This document shows positions 12,632 through 25,242 of a stretch of DNA of 64,000 nucleotides, piece by piece; within the stretch, counting starts at the first letter, position 1; every line of letters begins with the position of its first letter. Source of the stretch: Paragyromitra xinjiangensis (Eukaryota > Ascomycota > Pezizomycetes > Pezizales > Discinaceae). The notes below the pieces were generated by a model. The model had not been told where the DNA came from. It saw only the letters and a program-made list of their open reading frames with translations, and searched no databases. The DNA is taken from NCBI GenBank assembly GCA_038503065.1, contig JBCAMK010000001.1, positions 2,728,001 to 2,792,000 of the forward strand. Reading direction: 5' to 3'. Position numbers and translations under genes: made by a program.

Positions 12632-14149
12632 CTAAACCACAGCCAACACCAACAAGAGGCCACCCAACAACAGTCCATACTGGACCACCATTCTGCCTGC
12701 TGCAGCCCTGACCTGCGGGGTACCAACAACATTTACGTCGTCGACAACACAGACACTTTTACACTTCTTTGAGTGATGCCCCCGCTTCACTTTGTCGTTG
12801 CTTTCGGGGTAGCCTGAAATAGGGCCAGAGGTGTTGAAGACCATTTCAACCCATGAGATATCGAGGTAGGCGGATTGACCGACTGTCATGTTCCCAGACC
12901 AGACACCGCCATCAGACCACATATTCTTACCACCAGTCAGCATCAATATTCATCTCGCTACCCTAGGCATAACGCAGGGCGAAGAGAAACAAAAAAGCAC
13001 ATACCAAGACCAAATAACTCGGAATCGTCGGTACTCCATACTTCTTATCCAAATAATGATCCCCATCCACAAACCAGCTACTCCGTCCCTCAACCCAATC
13101 AATCCGATGCGTATGCCACTGATCCCACCTGATATCCGTAGTGGTCCTCTTCCGCTTCGAATCCGGATCATACTGTCCATCTAGTTTCGCTCCCGTCGCC
13201 ATATCAACTGACGTCGAAGCTCCCGGTATCTCATTTCCAGCATCATCAACCACTGGCTGATTCGAGTATCGAATTTCCTCCGGCTTATCTCGTGTTAGGA
13301 TCTCAATGTCGGATTCATTCTGATTGTTCTGGAAAATAAAGAGACCGGCGACGGCGCCAGCTGCACCATGTACACGTGCGCGGATGCGGAAGGAGGCGTA
13401 GAAGACGTTTTTTTGTCTATCTATGTTAGTCGTAGTCTCGGGGTAAGTACCAAAAGGGGATGTGTAGGAAAGAGAGACATGGGGAGTGGGGGGGTCGAGG
13501 AAGATGCATAAACGGGATAGATAGACATACTGTGATTCAACCTCTGCTGAGGAATGGAATGTTGAAAATCTATGTGTTCGGAATACGATTTTCGATGATG
13601 CATTTTGATCAAGGTCGTCATTCGCTGTTCCCATCCCAGTCCGTCAGCAAAATCACCTGATTGCCTCTCCAAGAATGAACACATCATTCCCGAGCCCCCA
13701 CTTTTGGCTAAAAAAATAAAAAATAGATAGAAACTCCATTGGACCGAGACAAACTCACAAACATAAACATTTGCCAAACTATTTTGCATCCTCACTGGGA
13801 AATCACTAGTTGGCAATTTCCCCCAGTTCATCGTCGCCCAATAGTCAGTCCAGTCATCCGACTGAATCCATCCGTTCTGCTGGAGCCCATAGTCTGAGTT
13901 ATTGACGTAGTCATTCTCAGTGGGTATGAGATCTGACGATGGTGGTAGTCCAGATGGTAGTGGTGGGATAGGTTCCACGTCATCTATTGAGCGAAAGTCG
14001 TGGAATAGGTGGTTGGTGAAGTACTCCTCTGTTGAGGTCTCATAACAATCACAAGAAGGGGCTGCTGCTGCCGAGGCTGTTGATGATTGTGCTGTTGCGC
14101 CTTGAAGCAAGGAGGCAAGAGCTGCGAGAAGCGAGAGTTGGGTGCGCAT
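12632..14149 (-). CDS. GH16 family glycoside hydrolase, GPI-anchored
   Basis: Four exons (14149-13759, 13624-13531, 13416-13005, 12925-12632) join in frame to 396 residues. All introns are GT-AG (134, 114 and 79 bp). The first 20 residues form a signal peptide. The catalytic GH16 signature ExDxE appears as ESDIE in QNESDIEILTRD near residue 197. The fold-conserved stretches WDQWHTHRIDW and MWSDGGVWSG follow. The last 20 residues are hydrophobic, as in a GPI attachment signal. GH16 enzymes of this type hydrolyse or transglycosylate beta-1,3/1,4-glucans in the fungal or plant cell wall; the exact substrate cannot be read from the sequence. The start codon is the ATG directly before the signal peptide; open frame upstream of it lacks a signal peptide. 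Confidence 0.88.
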
Positions 14150-17100
14150 CGAACGAGTGGTGGTGAGATAAACGCTATGAAAAAAATTAAAGAAATAAAG
14201 AACGAACTCTGTAATGCAATAGACCCAAAAGATGGACAACGAAAAATCAAGTAGTGAATGACGAAGGAAGAAAAAAAGGCCAAGAAGTCAAGCAAATAGG
14301 GTAGTAGATAAAGTAGTCAAACCATGGACATGATCTCCAACAAAGGCCACAGCCCCATCGACTAAACTGCTCTGCATCCAAGACACAGAAACGGGGATAA
14401 AGGGACGATTCGCCCACTTTTCCATCCAGGGGCCAAGCATTCTATTCTGGACCAGCGTCCTATGAATAGCGAGCCTATCCACGCTCTTTCTTGGCGCCCG
14501 TTCCCCACGTTGTCGTGGTTCCTGGATCACCAGCTAGCCGAGAGGGGTATAAATACGAGATTGGAAGACCCAGGTTACGCGTCCAATTCCATGGTGGGAC
14601 GAAATCTAATCACACCAATCCAACAAGCAAGTCCTGCGAGCCGCCGGAGCTCTATTACTGTTAACGGCAAAACCGGATATTCATCTAGAAATCATACATC
14701 GTGAATGTGATGTGGTCGTTCCTCCTCCTACTAGATTTCTCGGAGTTAAGCCCACGTTGAGCACGTAGAACAGTCAATTGCGGCGGAGAAGGAATCACGT
14801 ATAGGTATGTCACTCCCTCAGCCTCACGATCAATAAATACCGCGGAGAGACCTAAAGGCGCAGAACTACTTCTGCCCCATAAACGTAGTAATCGTCCGAC
14901 AGTATCATTTCTCGGCTCACTTTCACCCCTTGAAAATTGCTCACCCGAGTGTTTGAGGTCGACATTTCGAACAAGGGCTAACTCTCAGCCCCTCTTCGCT
15001 TGTGTCGGTGCTGCCACTGAATTAGGTAAAACAGAGCAGCCGCAGCGTCAATTTGCTGGCTCGTTTCATCCCTGTTGCGGTGAATTCCGCAGAGCCTCAT
15101 AGACGATAGGGGACCGGCAACGGGCGTTCCGATTCGCATCGGCAAAGCTTGGTATTTGGGATCTGTCATAATATTTTTCTTTCCGGACGCCCGCAAGACA
15201 TGCTGTGATTACTTCAAGGGTCAGGGCTTCGATTTTGTCCCCGTTCTTGATTCTACAACCTCAGTGCAGAACACGTACCTCATAGGATGGGACGGCATCC
15301 TTTTGTTATAGCAAGGCCGGCAGCATCGGCAGGAGGTTCTCTAGCGCAATAGCTAGCAATTGCTACCGTGATATCCGGGTCTTTCAGCTTGAAGAGAGAC
15401 GGAGCACGGCCTACGTATCCAAGCTACAGAAGGTCGGGTGCGCTGGGCATAGCCCGCGATTTCGATATAGACAAGCTTTATGCAATAAAATTCTTATCTA
15501 GAACCTAAATAGATCCTTGAAAGCTATATCAGTGCTATGGTACAGCTTATCGCTCCAAGCAAGAAGTAATACGACGTCTCTCCATCGATTAGACAGCTTA
15601 AGTGTAGCAACCCAGAAAGTAGAAATATCGATAAGTCATAGGAGTGGTGAGATGCTCCTTGCGGAGTGGGGTATTCGTGATCAAATTTCCCGTGCCATAG
15701 CCTATCCTAGATAAACGACCCCCCACCAGCAACCGATCGGATGATCCTGACTAGCCCTCAGCCTAGGCGTTGCGTGTGGGTATATATCGTATTTTTGATA
15801 CGGTACAATACTTGTAAAATACGGTACTTCATTGTAGAATACGTATTTTACCAATCCCTAGTTGCAAGCTCCTACGCCCTGCCAGGCTGTAAAATATCCT
15901 GGAAAATACCTCAAGACCGCCGCCATTTTCCCTTAGGTGTCCGGGGTGGACCTATAGTCGTTGCAGTGAAGGGCCAGATCAGTATTTTCAACAAACAGAT
16001 ACGCTTGAGAATCAAGAAAGAGGGGGAACGATATCGAGGTACGTACCTCTAGTTGAACTAAGGACATAAGCACAGCAATCTTGTGCAATCCTCTTTGCCC
16101 CCGCACTCGCTACTAGTTGATAAAAATATCTAGGGGTCCCGGAAGGCAATTTTACTGCACTTTTAACTCTAGAGATTCTTAGGAAATACTTTACTCGGTT
16201 TGGTCTTTCGTTTGCTCATCGATCTCGACCTCGCGAGGGTTTCTCCTCTCTGGTAAAGATAACAAGGTCTGATACCTCCCTAGTCTACCAACATATCCAT
16301 CTTTAAATTCATGGAGGGTGTGATTAGATGTCCTTAATATCTCAGGAGAGATTACGGCGCTCTTAAAGGTTAAATAACGATGAAGCGATAGTGAAGTTAT
16401 ATCTCTGCAATCGTCTAGTTGTCAGCTGACAAGTAGGGCCCTATTATGGGGAGGACGTTTCACAGCCAGGGCACTATTTTCGAATATCGAATCCCCGACA
16501 GCCTTTCGAATATGTCCTTTAACGAATGAAAACTTCCGTGGGGTGCTCTCCCTTGGCCATCGCCGGTAATAACACATGACTTTTCGTTCTAGTTTCACGG
16601 ATACTAAGACCAAATCCCCTGAGGAATCCACCACTCCGTGTCATAGCTATCCCATTAGCTAAAAGATATTGTTGGACGATTTTGGGTTTCTGAATGGCAT
16701 GGCTCTCGCCTAAAGCCTAGTTGTGGACGATATACCACGGTATAGGGTGGCGGTTCGTTATAAGGCATGACTATTCGTGGCGGGACTAGCTTCATCATAT
16801 CTTGAGGCGGGTCACTTAATTTTGATGTTGACTATATTGCATCTGGGTTGAGCAATTTCTATCTCAACATCTAACTTCAGAGAGCTCCGACACCCGAGGC
16901 GGGTAAAGGCTTAGATCTGCTCAGTAGAGCCCTAATTGGCTCTCGTACACCAAAGCTTTTTACTATCAAGCTACAAGTTCTCGGTACTTTTTTACCCCGT
17001 TGCCACCGATAATCATAAAATATCACTCGCACTACCACTTCCCTACCACAGTAACGAAATTTCTTGATCTGTTTTGCGAATCATACAATTTAGGTACTAC

Positions 17101-17594
17101 TAAGTTCAGTTCTGATTCCAATCCTATTGCCCCGTTTCAAAGGAAGCGACAAAGGTACTAAGGGGTTAAAATTCGCTTCAGCTCCCCGAAAACATCTCCA
17201 AACCACGGAACTCTAAAAGTCTATATACCCTTTATGGAATTCGTAGAGAATAGGATTAAATCCAACACCCGAAAATATTAGCAGAACCTTCGAGGTAGGA
17301 TGGCTATGATCCAAATATGGTCAAGTTTTTGTGGCTCTTGGCCCTTCCAAGGCCAGATTTTGCCAGATTTAGGGCAACCCGCCCAGGAAATACCTTCCGG
17401 AAAGCGCCATTCTCGCTAAATAGAATGAGACTCTCAACCGAGACCCCTTTACTGTACAAGACAAAGTCACTTAAACCCCGCATAAGTCAAACGGGAACTC
17501 AGAAAAATGTAACAGCAAGCATATACACCCACAACCTAGTTCTCAAAACGAAAAAAACTCCAAGCCCAAAACCACATTGATACCCAAAAATATG
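14150..17594. other. Intergenic; no gene recognised
   Basis: No supported gene in about 3.4 kb. Around 15780-15855 there are repeated TAAAATACGGTAC-like words and a short hairpin (GTAAAATACG...CGTATTTTAC). Frames are short and show no domain. Confidence 0.5.
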
Positions 17595-18746
17595 TCAGCT
17601 ATCTCTAGACACGCCCACCCCAATCTCCTTTTCCCACACCTCCCACAAAATCCCTTCCCCTTCCTTCCCTTTCATTTTCCCCTTAAATGACTCTAAGCTT
17701 AACGGCGCAACCTTCTTGATCTGCGCGGCAACATCACACTGCATTTGTTTCAGCGGGTCGCACGACTTACTATGCTCGACCCTCTTACACCCATTAAACT
17801 GCTCCCACGAGTCGTAATCGAGATGGTTGATCTTGATCCCTCGGAGCTCATGTACTAACTGTTCGAGGCAGCGCGATTCCACGGTGCTAGGGTCGAACGA
17901 TAGAATGCCTATTTTTGTGAACGCCTTGTAGAGTGAGCCGAGGATCAAACTATCGCATTTATCATCTTTGCTGGCATGGTGACATTGTAGACGGCCCGAA
18001 GTGTATCTGGAGAATGTTGCGTTGCAAATAGCGATGATAGACTGTACGATATTTTCCCGTTGCTTGATCATTGCATCTATGGGGGCTGTCAGGATAGTTA
18101 ATACGCGGAGTGGTATCAATGGCGACTTACCGAGGATAGCTTCGGGGGTGTATAGGTCGAACGAGAGCTGATGCCAGGATTCGGATGTTCCTTCTCGTGA
18201 TGCCCACACCACGGACTTTTCTCCCTTGTTCCCGTTATTCGAGAATGCTATCTTTGGTACATACATCTTTGTCAACGTTTCAAACCCTTCCCTCGCCTCA
18301 AAGACCCATGCGATGAATAGCCACTCTGTCACTGCCGGGACCGTGGCATAACTACGTCTCCACGGCGCAATCCATATATCTACCCATGGCTTTACGGCAG
18401 GCACGCAGTCATATTTATCACATAGGATAGCTAGCTTCATCAGCTGTTTGAAGGTCACTGTTTTGGGCACCTTTGAGGTTTGCAGGTGGATTGCATTCAG
18501 GATTACAGCGAGGGCCACGGGGTCATCATCAGAGAGGGTTTGTACGTAGGGGTCTCCGGTGGATTGAGAGTGACGAAGAGATGCAGCTTCTGAGAAGGAG
18601 GATGATGGTCCGAGCATGGCGGAGAAGACGGGGGATGCGGTGCAGAGGATCGCAGAGGAGACGAGGAAGCGTATTGGTGACTTTTCATCTTTGTGGATGA
18701 GTGAGATGAGGACGTCTCCAATGGGAGAGATGGTGATTGATGCCAT
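17595..18746 (-). CDS. BTB/POZ domain protein
   Basis: The N-terminal 130 residues read as a fungal BTB/POZ domain: FLVSSAILCTASPVFSAML followed by DDDPVALAVILNAIHLQ and LMKLAILCDKYDC, which are the usual helix and strand landmarks. The rest is a fungal-specific region without a domain I recognise. A 45-bp segment at 18086-18130 starts GTAAGT and ends CAG and is probably an intron; since 45 is a multiple of three the frame stays open either way, giving 383 residues unspliced or 368 spliced. BTB domains mediate dimerisation or cullin-3 binding; the role here is unknown. Confidence 0.78.
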   Translation of the reverse strand: MASITISPIGDVLISLIHKDEKSPIRFLVSSAILCTASPVFSAMLGPSSSFSEAASLRHSQSTGDPYVQTLSDDDPVALAVILNAIHLQTSKVPKTVTFKQLMKLAILCDKYDCVPAVKPWVDIWIAPWRRSYATVPAVTEWLFIAWVFEAREGFETLTKMYVPKIAFSNNGNKGEKSVVWASREGTSESWHQLSFDLYTPEAILGKSPLIPLRVLTILTAPIDAMIKQRENIVQSIIAICNATFSRYTSGRLQCHHASKDDKCDSLILGSLYKAFTKIGILSFDPSTVESRCLEQLVHELRGIKINHLDYDSWEQFNGCKRVEHSKSCDPLKQMQCDVAAQIKKVAPLSLESFKGKMKGKEGEGILWEVWEKEIGVGVSRDS

Positions 18747-19724
18747 TAAGGAGTTAGGTGGTGTTGGGTGAGCTAAGTATTGTAAGTTTCTTGCGAGATG
18801 TTGGAATGGGGTATCACACCTTGGGTTAGAAGTCAGCTACTCTAGTTTGGTTTCCAGCCGTGATAAAGACTTGTTTTGTTTCATGCGTGGCTGGTGAAGG
18901 TTGAGGATTGGTTCTGAAGAGGCGAAAGATGTTTGGTCGGTTTTAAAGTTATTATATTGTCCCTAGGATCTAAGCCCCAAGCTTAGATGTGCATGTAATT
19001 ATCATATGTGACCTTCTCTCAGATTAACCATTTTTAGAGGTTAACGGGTTGGAACCTCTCTCCACATTTGGGCGGGCACCACTCAGGAGCAGAACCAGCC
19101 CTCCCTTCTACGTTCTTTTCCTGGATCGCGGGTGTTGCCTAGGACATGATCGCTCGTGCATCGCATGCACCTTGAGATGTCATCTGGCGGGACTCATCTG
19201 TTTATCAAACTGCAATCTGGCTAAAAGATGGCGGTGTCTGCCCAGGCAGGCCAGGCAGCAGTTGTTGAGGTCGGAGTCAGCATCGTGAGTGCGGCTGAGT
19301 TAATCACAGGAGATAAGATCGCGGGATAAGATGGTCAACAAGCAGGTCTAGGGGTTTTTCATCGTTAATCACTCATGTTGCTGATCGACGGACGGACTCT
19401 TCGTGAATCATGGTGGTTATCGGTACCTACTTAAACCACAACAGAAACCGCATCGAAACTCACAATGAAGCAGCGAGCTTGGAATAGAATAGAGGACAAT
19501 GATTTTAGATATTATGTTGTACAAAATACTCGGAATTGTGTGACCCGGTGACTGTCACCACCCCAGCTTAGGTAATTCATTCTTGGCGTATCCAATATCG
19601 TCATCGTCATCGCCTGCTTGTTTCTTGCCCCTGTTTCTCAGCTCAACAGCTTCATCTCCATTCACTTCATCATACCCAACATCACAAAGACCCTTCGATC
19701 GTTAACCCACAGTAATCAATAAAT
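18747..19724. other. Divergent intergenic region between BTB and SNARE genes
   Basis: About 1 kb between divergently transcribed genes, so it should contain both promoters. I cannot point to a specific motif. Confidence 0.4.
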
Positions 19725-20563
19725 ATGTCTTCTTCGTCTTCCTCAGGGCCCCTCCTTTAGTGAGTCATATCCCCCCTCACTCACCCCACATCCCATAGTC
19801 ATCGTAACCGCTGCTAACCGCTATCTAGCTCCTGTATCGCCCACGGCACCACAATCCTCTCCGAGCACTCCCCTCCCAGTGCTGCGTCCACCAACGCCTC
19901 TTCCCTCGCCTCCCTTATTCTCCCAAAGATCACCCATGCAACCGCCCAGAAACTAACCTACACTCACTCCGCCCACAACATCCACTACATCGCAACAGCA
20001 TCCTCCCCAACTATCCCCCAGGGTCTTACATTCCTTGTTATCTCCTCTGCCACCTTTGGCCGCAAAGTTCCTTTCGGTTATCTTCTTGAGATCCAGCGTC
20101 TCTTCACATCCCGATACCCCGCGTCCACAATCGGTGATGCACCCCCCTATGGTTGTGCAGAATTCAATGCAACGCTTAAGTCCACGATGCACCAGTTCTC
20201 CCAAGGCGGAGAGAACGAGGACGTCGTGCAGAAGGCGCAGAGGGAGATAGAGAGTGCGAGGGGGATTATGACGGAGAATATTGAAAGGGTACTCGAGAGG
20301 GGAGAGAGGATTGATTTGCTAGTTGATAAGACTGCTGGCTTGCAGACTGGGGCTATGGAGTTTAGAGTGAGGAGTAGAGGCCTAAGGAGGAGGATGTGGT
20401 GGAAAAATACAAAGCTGATGATTCTTTTGGTGTTTGTGGTTATTTTCTTGGTTTATCTCTTTGTGGGGATGGGGTGTGGGTTGCCTGGTGAGCACCAATA
20501 TTCCTATTCACGTAACCTTTTGCTGATGATTTTTCTACAGGCTGGCAACGCTGCGTTGGTTAA
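19725..20563 (+). CDS. VAMP7/Nyv1-like longin v-SNARE
   Basis: Three exons (19725-19759, 19829-20487, 20541-20563) join to 238 residues; introns of 69 and 53 bp have GTGAGT/TAG and GTGAGC/CAG borders. The N-terminus is a longin domain (YSCIAHGTTIL through LLEIQRLF). The SNARE motif follows with RGIMTENIERVLERGERIDLLVDKT, where the central Arg of the zero layer is present. MWWKN then leads into a single C-terminal membrane span (LMILLVFVVIFLVYLFVG) and a short tail. The order longin, R-SNARE, TM anchor is that of VAMP7, which acts in vacuolar and endosomal fusion. The short first exon encodes MSSSSSSGPLLY and makes the start unambiguous. Confidence 0.92.
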
Positions 20564-23440
20564 ATTACCAATTAAATAAACAAAAAACTTTGGGAGGGCA
20601 GGGCAATATTGGATATCCATAAAAGGAACTGGAGTTTTCTAGCGGGTGCACCCCTAATGCAAACAAGCGAGCTGAACTTTTAGGACAAAAAAATTAAGTT
20701 TGAAAAATATACCGTGAGAGCAGTAGCTATTACTAGGTGTTTATGGCCTCGGGGAGGCCTGTCTAGCCATCTGGCTTTTTCTTATTTCGATTATATCACC
20801 CTATTCTTGTCTTATCTCTTTTTATGTACTCCGTGTTTTTTTACTGTGGCTTTGCTTTACTTTGTCGGTGTGATCGGAACCGGTGTCTTTCTCTAGGGTT
20901 GTGTTTTTAGTATTCTTTGTCTTCCTTCGCTAGAGGAGCGGATGATGTAACAATATATGCATGGGTTTCCTTTTGCTTCTTTTCAAGTTATGGTTCCTGA
21001 CTCTTGTTTTGTGCAGGGAATGGGGTGCTCTACCGATAGCGAGTTATCGCCATATGAGACAGTGGTGAGTGGATCATTGCATGAGGGTGCTGCTTATCAC
21101 TATGTGATGTCATTATGGTTGGCGTGCAGGCGTCTCCACCGTCGAGGGCAAGGTAAATCGAGTGATGTCCTATGAATCTAAATTACGACTATCAATGCAA
21201 TGCATGGTCTAACCCGATATCCCGGGACTGTCATTATCCAAGCTGCATGCCAATTCAGCACCCGGCGGGCGGGATTAATCTGCATACGCCGCTTGATCGA
21301 GGATTTCGTTTCCTTCATGCTTCTGCAGATGCTGTCACCCGTTGGTTGCTCCGTGAGGTGATTGCGAGGTCTGGACAGGTCTTTTTGTGGAATGTAACCG
21401 TTCACGGGCGGGATGACTGTCGGGTATGTGCAGGAAGTGGGATTAGTTGTATATCGAGCTATGAGTTTAATGGGAGGAAGCGATAGAGGTAGGAACCGCA
21501 TCTAGGTTGGGTTGCATGTATCTAGCCTGGTCGCATGGGATAAGCCTTAGGTGGAATAAATCAAACAGAGATGCTTAGGTTATGCTTCACGGTGAACTGA
21601 AGGAAGACGAGACCTAATCCAAATCCGATGTTTAGCACCACAAAATCTCACTCGACTCGCCCACAGGTATTGAAAATTGCAGGGGAAGCGCTTCCGAAAA
21701 CCTACTGATCGCCCCACCTTCTACTCCGACTTTGTTTACTACGTGTAGTTGGGTTGGGCCAATTAATCCGGTAATACCGGCGGCAATAAATCACGGACCG
21801 GGGCGGATATCGGCATATTTATTAGTATTATATGCGGTACTCACGGAATTATCCGTAATGGAGCGCATACTCGGGAGATGCAGATTCATTTGTACCTGCA
21901 GACTCCCAGGGAATACTCAATATATGTGGATATCTCTCGATTCAAGGGTGCATGAGATGCCTCCCGCGACAGGCCACAACACCCGTATCGAGTGAAACCG
22001 CTGTTTTGGTGACTACCGTTGATGATAAGTTTGCCAGCTAGGAAACAGACTTCATTCGTTTGCAGATCTGTTTAGTGAGGCTGATTCCAACTCTATTCAC
22101 ATTCCCGCCAACCAAGTGCGATAACATTCACTCAAGACATTCACACGTCATTCCGATTGCGCACTTCCAACACCAAGATCAAAATTTCAAGCGCAACTAA
22201 CCGTCCTCCCGAAACTCAACCTCATCTTCCATGGCTGATGAAGGGTCCGATCAACAAATCTCCAACCCCGGGAGTTTCAACATACCCCCCTAATATACAC
22301 GGACAACGACAACTCAACACGGGCTGCCGCGCGCTGAGGCGCATAGTTTTGTTAAAGACTAATTTGTTCTGCAGGGGAAATCTCTGGCCCTGGACCTTGG
22401 GTGGAATTCGCTTAGGAACTCGTTTAGGCGGAATATGCTAGCGCTCGGGATTAGTTCGGTACAACGTGCCTCGGTTTGAACCGATCCCGAGTAATAGTGT
22501 TTGGGTAGTGACCGATCGCGGGTGCCATGGTCTTGGTGGTTTCAAGGGTCCTAGGAGGGTAATTTTGTAATCATTGTTACTGTCTGCAATAATTGTCTCT
22601 AGAAATTGTGCTAATTACCTGCGATATTATCAGGATCCTCGGTTCGCAGAAGCTCGCACTAGAAGTGCTCTGGTTTATCCGAACATGGGATATACAAGGA
22701 GACCGCCAAGGGCTTCCTGTGTGTTCTGGAGATGCTTGGGATGTCATCAGAACCGAACAAAGTAGCGCAGGGGCTACCGGTACCGGTACCTTTCCGTCTC
22801 GTTGAAACGAAGCCCGTCTCAGGATTGACTTGGCATCGCGAATACCACTAGATTGTGCGAGAAAAATCTTGGTATGTTTATCTCGTCCTATAAGCGAGTG
22901 TTTGCTGGAGTCGAAGTGTTTGATATAAGGAAAGGTTTATCGGAAGATTGGTAGTCGGGTCAATTCGTGTTCATTAGTAGGCTGGGTCCCGAAAGGGTAG
23001 GGATTATGAACTTCCTCTTCAGTTCACCCGTTCATGGCACTTCATCAATTCATATCCATGGGTGGTCTAGTGTGGTCCCTAATAACAAATAATTCAGAGC
23101 ATGCACGCTATGGCCCTTGGCTACATCGCTATGGAATATGTTTTCGCGAGAGTAGGGAGGATTATGTTTGTATTAAGGACGCCCTTTGCTCCTTAGTGAT
23201 TCCGTTTCTCTCACCATTGGACTAGATCCTTCACACTCTCTTGTCGTTCTTTCACTCCGCCAGCTTTTTTGCATTCTTTTTTGTGGCTTGACGCCCATAC
23301 AGGTTCTTTTTTTATTGTGTCTTGAACATTTGATAAACTTGTTAAACTCGTTCCAAGTTTCTGTTTTCTTTCCTGAACGTCAATCAACTAAAATCACAAT
23401 CTTTATTCGCTGAGCGTTTCACTCTTTTACAAAAGTCGAC
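20564..23440. other. Intergenic; no gene recognised
   Basis: No supported gene in about 2.9 kb. The last few hundred bases before 23441 are pyrimidine-rich (TTCTTTTT-type runs) as in many fungal promoters and probably belong to the LPMO gene. Confidence 0.5.
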
Positions 23441-24776
23441 ATGAAGTACTCTGTTCTTTCCATCCTTGGCTCTGCCAGTCTTGCTCTCGGCCACGGTCTT
23501 GTCTCACAGCTCGAGATCGGTGGTACATTGTATGATAACTACTCACCTTACGTCGACCCGTATAAGAACCCGAAGCCCGAGAGAATTGGCTGGACTACCC
23601 CCAGCAATGGCCCCGTTGTGGTAAATCCCGCTACTGTCCTCCAAAGCGATTCATATACTAAAATATCCTCTATAGGACGTAACTACAGCTGGAATCGCCT
23701 GCAACACTGGTTCTACCGCCGGAGCTATCAGTGCCGATGCCACTGCTGGATCAGAGATTACATTCTTCTGGACTGTGTGGCCCGAGAGCCATAAAGGCCC
23801 CACTATGACCTACCTTGCAAAGTGTCCTGATACCGACTGTACAACCGCTGACCCCACTGCACTGGACTGGTTCAAGATCAACGATGCTGGGTTGAACTCT
23901 GATGGGACCTGGGCTTCTGATACCCTTATTGCGAATAACAACACATGGACTGTTACTATCCCATCTGATATCGCATCTGGGCCGTATTTGCTGCGTCATG
24001 AATTGCTTGCTCTTCATGCTGCCGGTGACGCGAATGGTGCTCAGTTCTATCCTATGTGTGCCAATCTTCAGGTTACTGGTTCTGGTAGCGCTGTTCCCGA
24101 GGATACTGTCAAGTTTCCTGGTGCTTATAAGCCGACTGATCCTGGGTATGTTATCATCTGCGGGGTTTATGTTGGGGGGTTGGACTAACTTGCGGAAAGT
24201 ATCTTGATCAACATCTACTACCCGGTTCCTACCAGCTACATCATTCCCGGCCCTGCAGTCTACGTCCCCGGCGGAAGCAGCGCTTCATCCGCCGCCGTTG
24301 CTCCTACCATCGCTACCACCTCCGTCATCGCCACCTCACCTGCCACCAGCACCGAAGCCGATGCCACCTTCACCTCAGACGTAGCCTCCTCCACCCTCTC
24401 TGGTATCCCAACCTTCCCCTCCCTCTCCGGAACCGCCCCTGCCACCTTCCCCACCATGATCCCATCAATCATCCCTCCCTACGCCAACACCACCATCACC
24501 AGAACCCACACCCGCACCCCCGGCGGAAACACCCCCAGCCAGACCGTCCAACCTAGCTTCACCTTCGCTCCCGTCGAGGCATCCGAGACCCCTACTCAAG
24601 CTCCTGCAACTACCGTTGCCCCGGAGAAGACGGTCACACATACTCACACTGCTACTGTTGAAAAGACTGTTATCTTGACTTTTACCGCTTCGGCTGTTGA
24701 GACTGTTACTGTTCATGCGGAACCTGCTGAGTGTACTGCTGTGGGTAGACATAGACGTGGGACTTATTATATGTAG
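23441..24776 (+). CDS. AA9 lytic polysaccharide monooxygenase
   Basis: Three exons (23441-23620, 23676-24145, 24200-24776) join to 408 residues; introns of 55 and 54 bp have GT-AG borders. A 17-residue signal peptide ends just before His-18, the mature N-terminal His of the copper histidine brace (HGLVSQ). The second copper His lies in SHKGP or RHELLALH regions typical of AA9, and the axial Tyr in QFYPMC. The Cys pair-forming CNTGSTAG motif is present. These enzymes cleave cellulose or related beta-glucans oxidatively outside the cell. After the catalytic domain comes a roughly 170-residue Ser/Thr/Pro-rich tail, likely O-glycosylated, with TVTHTHTATVEKTV repeats and no CBM1. The tail ends without a clear GPI signal. 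Confidence 0.92.
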
Positions 24777-25242
24777 GTTGTTTGTAAGGGGGGGTATGAT
24801 TATGCGGGGTGTAATTGTGATGATTTGAATGGCTAGTCTATTCGTGGGTTTATTTCTATTTCTTGTATATATCCAATAACTAGGTCTGGTTGCATCTGAG
24901 AATATAATTGCATCTTGCTTTGTTTAGAAAAGCCGTTGAGTGGTTTGAGTGGTGATGTGTTATTAGAGAGACTTTCGAGTTTCATCCATGGTTTATCACT
25001 CGTTGAATCCTTCGTTAGTGGGATATCGCCTCTAATCACTTGAAGACAATTATCCCGGTCGCTTGATCTTTCCCGCACCACTCTTTCAGTCAACTTTTGA
25101 ACACGTCTGTATAATATCTCCCCATTTCAGAGTAGAAATTCTAGTGTATTATCCCGGGTAGCGTTTTCGTTAAACATGACATGCGAAAACCCCTCTCACC
25201 AGCACATCCTCTACCAAGTTTCTCCCCCCCAGAAGCTGCAAA
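24777..25242. other. Intergenic spacer
   Basis: Terminator region of the LPMO gene and promoter of the next gene; no specific element recognised. Confidence 0.4.
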
